Below, piece by piece: positions 15,169 through 17,903 of a stretch of DNA of 17,903 bases. The stretch's first letter is position 1. Every line of letters begins with the position of its first letter. The translations under genes and the position numbers were made by a program. The notes under the pieces are model-generated. The model was not told where the DNA came from and did no database searches. It saw nothing but the letters and a program-made list of their open reading frames with translations. This DNA is from Ramlibacter tataouinensis (GTDB lineage Bacteria > Pseudomonadota > Gammaproteobacteria > Burkholderiales > Burkholderiaceae_C), in assembly GCA_002427815.1 (NCBI GenBank), contig DIZF01000080.1, positions 1-17,903 on the forward strand. Reading direction: 5' to 3'.

Positions 15169-15486
15169 ATGGACAAGGTATTCAAGGCCCTGGCCGATCC
15201 GGGGCGACGGGTTCTGCTCGACCAATTGCACGCCGACAACGGCCAGACGCTGGGGCAGCTTTGCGAACACCTGCACATGAGCCGCCAGGCCGTCGCCAAG
15301 CACCTCGGGCTGCTGGAAGAGGCGATGCTGGTGGTGACGATCCGGCGCGGCCGGGAAAAGCTGCACTACCTCAATCCCATGCCGATTCACGAGATTGCCG
15401 AGCGCTGGATCGACAAGTACCAGCGGGGCCGCGTTCGCGTCCTCGCTGAACTCAAGAAGACCCTGGAAGGAGAAAGCAATGGCTGA
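15169..15486 (+). CDS. ArsR-family winged-helix repressor
   Basis: This 105-residue protein is an ArsR-type DNA-binding repressor. It opens MDKVFKALADPGRRVLLDQL, has the recognition helix region LCEHLHMSRQAVAKHLGLLE, and the wing VVTIRRGREKLHYLNP. It has only one cysteine and lacks the ELCVCDL-type metal site, so it is probably not a metal sensor. It belongs to the subgroup paired with SRPBCC proteins. The ATG at 15169 matches the start of relatives; a GTG at 15157, in frame and almost on the predicted transcript start, is the alternative (109 residues). Its last eight bases overlap the SRPBCC gene, so the two are made together. The palindrome in its promoter suggests it represses its own operon. 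Confidence 0.92.
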   Translation: MDKVFKALADPGRRVLLDQLHADNGQTLGQLCEHLHMSRQAVAKHLGLLEEAMLVVTIRRGREKLHYLNPMPIHEIAERWIDKYQRGRVRVLAELKKTLEGESNG

Positions 15487-15942
15487 ATCGCGATTCGTCT
15501 ATGTCACCTACATCCGCACCACGCCCGAAAAGCTCTGGCAGGCCTTGACCGACCCCGACTTCACGTGTCGCTACTGGATGGGAACCACCCAGGACTGCGG
15601 ATGGACGCCAGGCGCCTCGTGGCGGCTGATGAGGCCGACGGGAGCATCCTCGACAGTGGCGAAGTTCTGGAGATCGACCCACCGCGTCGCCTGGTGCTGC
15701 GGTGGCGCAACGAATTCAATCCGACCATGCGCGCCGAAGGTTATTCGCGCATGACCTGGGAGATCGAACCGCACCAGGGCTCGGTCAAGCTCACGGTGAT
15801 CCACGAGATGGATCGCCCCGGCACCCGGTTCATCGAGGCCGTCTCGGGCGGCTGGCCGATGATTCTCGCCAGCCTGAAGAGCCTGCTCGAGACCGGCGAA
15901 TCACTGGAGGATCCCCGGCAAAGTGGGACAGGGACGACGTGA
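15479..15942 (+). pseudogene. SRPBCC (AHSA1-type) protein gene with apparent one-base frameshift
   Basis: The gene starts at an ATG at 15479 with a good AAGGAG site and overlaps the end of arsR. The first 53 codons read as an AHSA1-type SRPBCC protein (FVYVTYIRTTPEKLWQALTD, then WTPGASWRLMRP). That frame then turns into unrelated sequence and stops at 15754. The family sequence resumes in the next frame from about 15637 (DGSILDSGEVLEIDPPRRL, later FIEAVSGGWPMILASLKSLL) and stops at 15942. One missing base near 15637, most simply a G, would restore a protein of about 154 residues. SRPBCC proteins bind hydrophobic ligands in a helix-grip cavity. There is no slippery heptamer at the site, so this is either a real mutation or a sequencing error. 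Confidence 0.85.
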
Positions 15943-16061
15943 AGACGCGGCCACGGCCGACCTTATTTCCTCCGCTGCCGAGGTAATGTCAAGACGCGGG
16001 CTCGCAACAAGCACCGCCGGCGGAGCGTAGCCCGCACGGGCCTTTCAACGAGGGAGATTCC

Positions 16062-17903
16062 ATGAACCCATCATCGTCGCGCCGACTCGCAGCCACCCTG
16101 CTGGTGGCCTTCGTCGGCTTCCTGTCCAGCGGCTGGGCCCTGGCCGACCCGCCGTCGCGGGTTGCGCGCATCGCCTACATCACCGGCGACACCAGTTTTT
16201 CACCCGGCGGCGAAAGGGACTGGGTCCGCGCCAGCGTCAACCGGCCCATGATCACCGGCGACCGGCTGTGGGTCGGCGAAGGCGCGCGGGCCGAACTGCA
16301 ATTGGGCAGCGCCGCCCTGCGCGTGGGCGACAGCACCAGCCTCACGCTGCTCAACCTGGACGATCGCACGGCCCAGGTCGAGCTGGCGCAAGGCACATTG
16401 AACATTCGCGTGCAGCGCCTGGACCGCGGCCAGGTGTTCGAGATCGACACGCCCAATCTGGCCTATTCCATCCGCAGCCCCGGCAGCTACCGCATCGACG
16501 TCGATCCGGACGGCACGGCGTCCACAGTCGTCGCGCGCGCCGGGCAGGCGCAGGTGTATGGCGACCGCGCCGCTTTCATCACCGACGCGGGCCAGACCTA
16601 TCGCTTCTACGGCAGCGACCTGCGCGACTACGAGAGCTACGGACTGCTGCGTCCGGACGAATTCGACAACTGGTCGAACGAGCGCGACCGCCGCTGGGAC
16701 AACTCGGCTTCGCGCCGCTATGTCTCGCCCGAGATGATCGGCTATGAAGACCTGGACCAATACGGCACCTGGCGCAAGGTGCCCGACTATGGGCCGGTGT
16801 GGGTGCCCAACCGCGTCGCCGCCGACTGGGCGCCGTACCGCGACGGCCACTGGGCCTGGGTCGAGCCCTGGGGCTGGACCTGGATCGACGAGGCGCCCTG
16901 GGGCTTCGCGCCGTCGCACTACGGCCGTTGGGCCCGCATCGACAACAACTGGGCCTGGGTGCCGGGGCCCGCGAAAGCGCGGCCCGTCTATGCGCCGGCG
17001 CTGGTCGCCTTCGTCGGCGGCAGCGACCTGCGCTCGTCCGGCGGCGTCAGCGTCACGGTGGCCTGGTTCCCGCTGGGCCCGCGCGACGTGTACCGGCCGT
17101 CCTACACGGTCAGCCGCGAATATTTCAGCGACGTCAACACCAGCAATACCGTCATCAACCGGACCAACATCACGAACGTGTACAGCAACACCAACGTAAC
17201 CAACATCACCTATGTGAACCAGCAAGTTCCCGGGGCGGTGGTGGCCGTGCCGGCTGCGGCATTCGTGCAGTCCAGGCCGGTGGCCAGAGAGACGGTGCGG
17301 GTGAACCAGCAGATGATCGCGCGCGCCCCTGTCGTGGTAGCGGCACCGGTCGCGCCCGTGCACGCCAGCGTGGTCGGCGGGCAAGCCGTTCCCAGTGCGA
17401 AGCCGCCCGAGAAGGCGCAGGAGCGGCCGGTGGTGGCGCAGGTGGCGCCTCCGCCCCCGCCGGTGCCGTTCGCAGCCAGGCAAGGCGCGCTCGCGGCCAA
17501 CGCCGGCAAGCCGCTCGATCCAGCGGCGCTGGCGGCACTGAAGCCGGCCGCTCCAGTGCCAGCGCCCGCCGTCAAGGTGGTGAAGCCTGTGCAGGCCGTG
17601 GCCGCACCGCCGAGGCCGGCCAGCGCTCCCGCGGGCGGAGCAGCAGCGTTCGGGTCGGCGGCTCGTTCGCCCGCGCCCGCGGCTTCGCAGGCGCCGCCGC
17701 GCACCGCAGACCGAGGCGCGGCCTTTGGCACGAGGCCGGTGGGTTCGGCTTCACGTGCAGCTGCGCCCGCACCCGTAGCCGCGCCTGCGGCGGCAAAAGC
17801 ATCGGCACCTGTCACGCCGCCGCCCTTTGCCGCTCCGACAGCGCCGCCGGTGCGTCCGGCAGCGCCGCCGGCACATCCGACAGCGCCGGTGGTGAAGGCA
17901 CCT
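16062..17903 (+). CDS. Secreted FecR-domain / DUF6600 protein with Pro/Ala-rich tail (partial)
   Basis: At least 614 residues are encoded and the gene runs off the window without a stop. A signal peptide (MNPSSSRRLAATLLVAFVGF, cleavage after ALA at 28) directs it out of the cytoplasm. A FecR-like domain follows (about 35-170: ARIAYITGDTSF, RPMITGDRLWVGEGARAEL, AYSIRSPGSYRIDV). Next comes the tryptophan-rich DUF6600 region (YGTWRKVPDYGPVWVP, GHWAWVEPWGWTWIDEAPWG), then an Asn/Thr-rich stretch (NTSNTVINRTNITN). A long low-complexity Pro/Ala/Val tail ends in basic heptads. Here the FecR domain has no partner sigma factor or TonB receptor, so it is probably structural rather than signalling. AGGGAGA lies just before the ATG at 16062. 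The function of DUF6600 proteins is unknown; envelope location is inferred. Confidence 0.88.
   Translation, partial: MNPSSSRRLAATLLVAFVGFLSSGWALADPPSRVARIAYITGDTSFSPGGERDWVRASVNRPMITGDRLWVGEGARAELQLGSAALRVGDSTSLTLLNLDDRTAQVELAQGTLNIRVQRLDRGQVFEIDTPNLAYSIRSPGSYRIDVDPDGTASTVVARAGQAQVYGDRAAFITDAGQTYRFYGSDLRDYESYGLLRPDEFDNWSNERDRRWDNSASRRYVSPEMIGYEDLDQYGTWRKVPDYGPVWVPNRVAADWAPYRDGHWAWVEPWGWTWIDEAPWGFAPSHYGRWARIDNNWAWVPGPAKARPVYAPALVAFVGGSDLRSSGGVSVTVAWFPLGPRDVYRPSYTVSREYFSDVNTSNTVINRTNITNVYSNTNVTNITYVNQQVPGAVVAVPAAAFVQSRPVARETVRVNQQMIARAPVVVAAPVAPVHASVVGGQAVPSAKPPEKAQERPVVAQVAPPPPPVPFAARQGALAANAGKPLDPAALAALKPAAPVPAPAVKVVKPVQAVAAPPRPASAPAGGAAAFGSAARSPAPAASQAPPRTADRGAAFGTRPVGSASRAAAPAPVAAPAAAKASAPVTPPPFAAPTAPPVRPAAPPAHPTAPVVKAP
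17834..17896 (+). repeat. 21-bp tandem repeat in the DUF6600 tail
   Basis: Three consecutive 21-base units start at 17834, 17855 and 17876, each beginning TCCGRCAGCGCCG. They encode heptads of the form P-[TA]-A-P-P/V-x-basic, with R, H and K as the last residue in turn. The third unit has diverged at its end, and the window stops seven bases later, so more copies may follow. Confidence 0.7.

Noticed and set aside
15629..15650. Programmed -1 frameshifting as an explanation for the SRPBCC frame change
   Set aside because: There is no slippery X-XXY-YYZ heptamer at the junction, and I see no strong downstream stem. A missing base is the simpler explanation.
15942..15999. Nine-base direct repeat AAGACGCGG at 15942-15950 and 15991-15999
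   Set aside because: It was considered as a target-site duplication. The 49-base interval holds no terminal repeats or transposase, and a nine-base match is not strong in this GC-rich DNA.
16030..16046. Short GCCCG/CGGGC repeat followed by CTTTC, considered as a terminator of the arsR-SRPBCC operon
   Set aside because: The usable stem is only about four pairs, the T-run is weak, and it sits right before the ribosome-binding site of the next gene.
16200..17815. Long minus-strand open frames opposite the DUF6600 gene
   Set aside because: They are antisense to a signal-peptide-bearing protein with FecR and DUF6600 regions. Their Ala/Gly/Arg-rich translations simply mirror the Pro/Ala-rich tail.

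Overview
The window is GC-rich, densely packed DNA from a proteobacterium. Gene content and protein sequences (a Gsi-type peptide importer beside isoaspartyl, P1 and M55 peptidases, a DUF6494 protein, an ArsR/SRPBCC pair, a FecR/DUF6600 protein) most resemble Burkholderiales, probably Comamonadaceae. This is recognition from memory, not a database search. I see no tRNA, rRNA, CRISPR array, insertion sequence, attachment site or replication origin.

Layout. From about 14.9 kb leftwards to base 19, every gene is on the minus strand. Read in the direction of transcription they are: a two-helix small membrane protein; a class I SAM methyltransferase; an AsmA-like membrane-anchored protein; a radical SAM/SPASM protein; a 68-residue DUF6494 protein; an acyl-CoA synthetase-type AMP ligase; and then one tight eight-gene operon. 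The operon is RpiR-family regulator, iaaA (isoaspartyl peptidase/asparaginase), gsiA, gsiB, gsiC, gsiD, a P1 (DmpA/BapA-type) aminopeptidase and an M55 D-aminopeptidase. To the right of about 15.0 kb the genes are on the plus strand: an ArsR-type repressor overlapping an SRPBCC (AHSA1-type) gene that carries an apparent one-base frameshift, then a secreted FecR/DUF6600 protein with a Pro/Ala-rich tail that runs off the window.

How the genes work together. The operon looks like an uptake-and-digest system for unusual peptides. GsiBCDA would import glutathione-like or other short modified peptides. IaaA cuts beta-aspartyl (iso) bonds, the P1 enzyme belongs to a family that removes beta- or D-amino acids, and M55 enzymes remove D-amino acids. 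Several genes overlap by 1 to 4 bases (GTGA, ATGA, TGATG), which suggests coupled translation. The RpiR regulator has a SIS sugar-phosphate-binding domain, so the inducer may be a (cell-wall) sugar phosphate.

Main points for a second look: the beta-, D- and iso-peptide operon; the orphan radical SAM/SPASM enzyme next to DUF6494; a perfect palindrome between the -35 and -10 of the arsR promoter, with a nearly leaderless start; the frameshift in the SRPBCC gene; a hairpin that would bury the ribosome-binding site of the small membrane protein; an intercistronic hairpin between gsiA and gsiB; and a 21-bp tandem repeat at the end of the DUF6600 gene.
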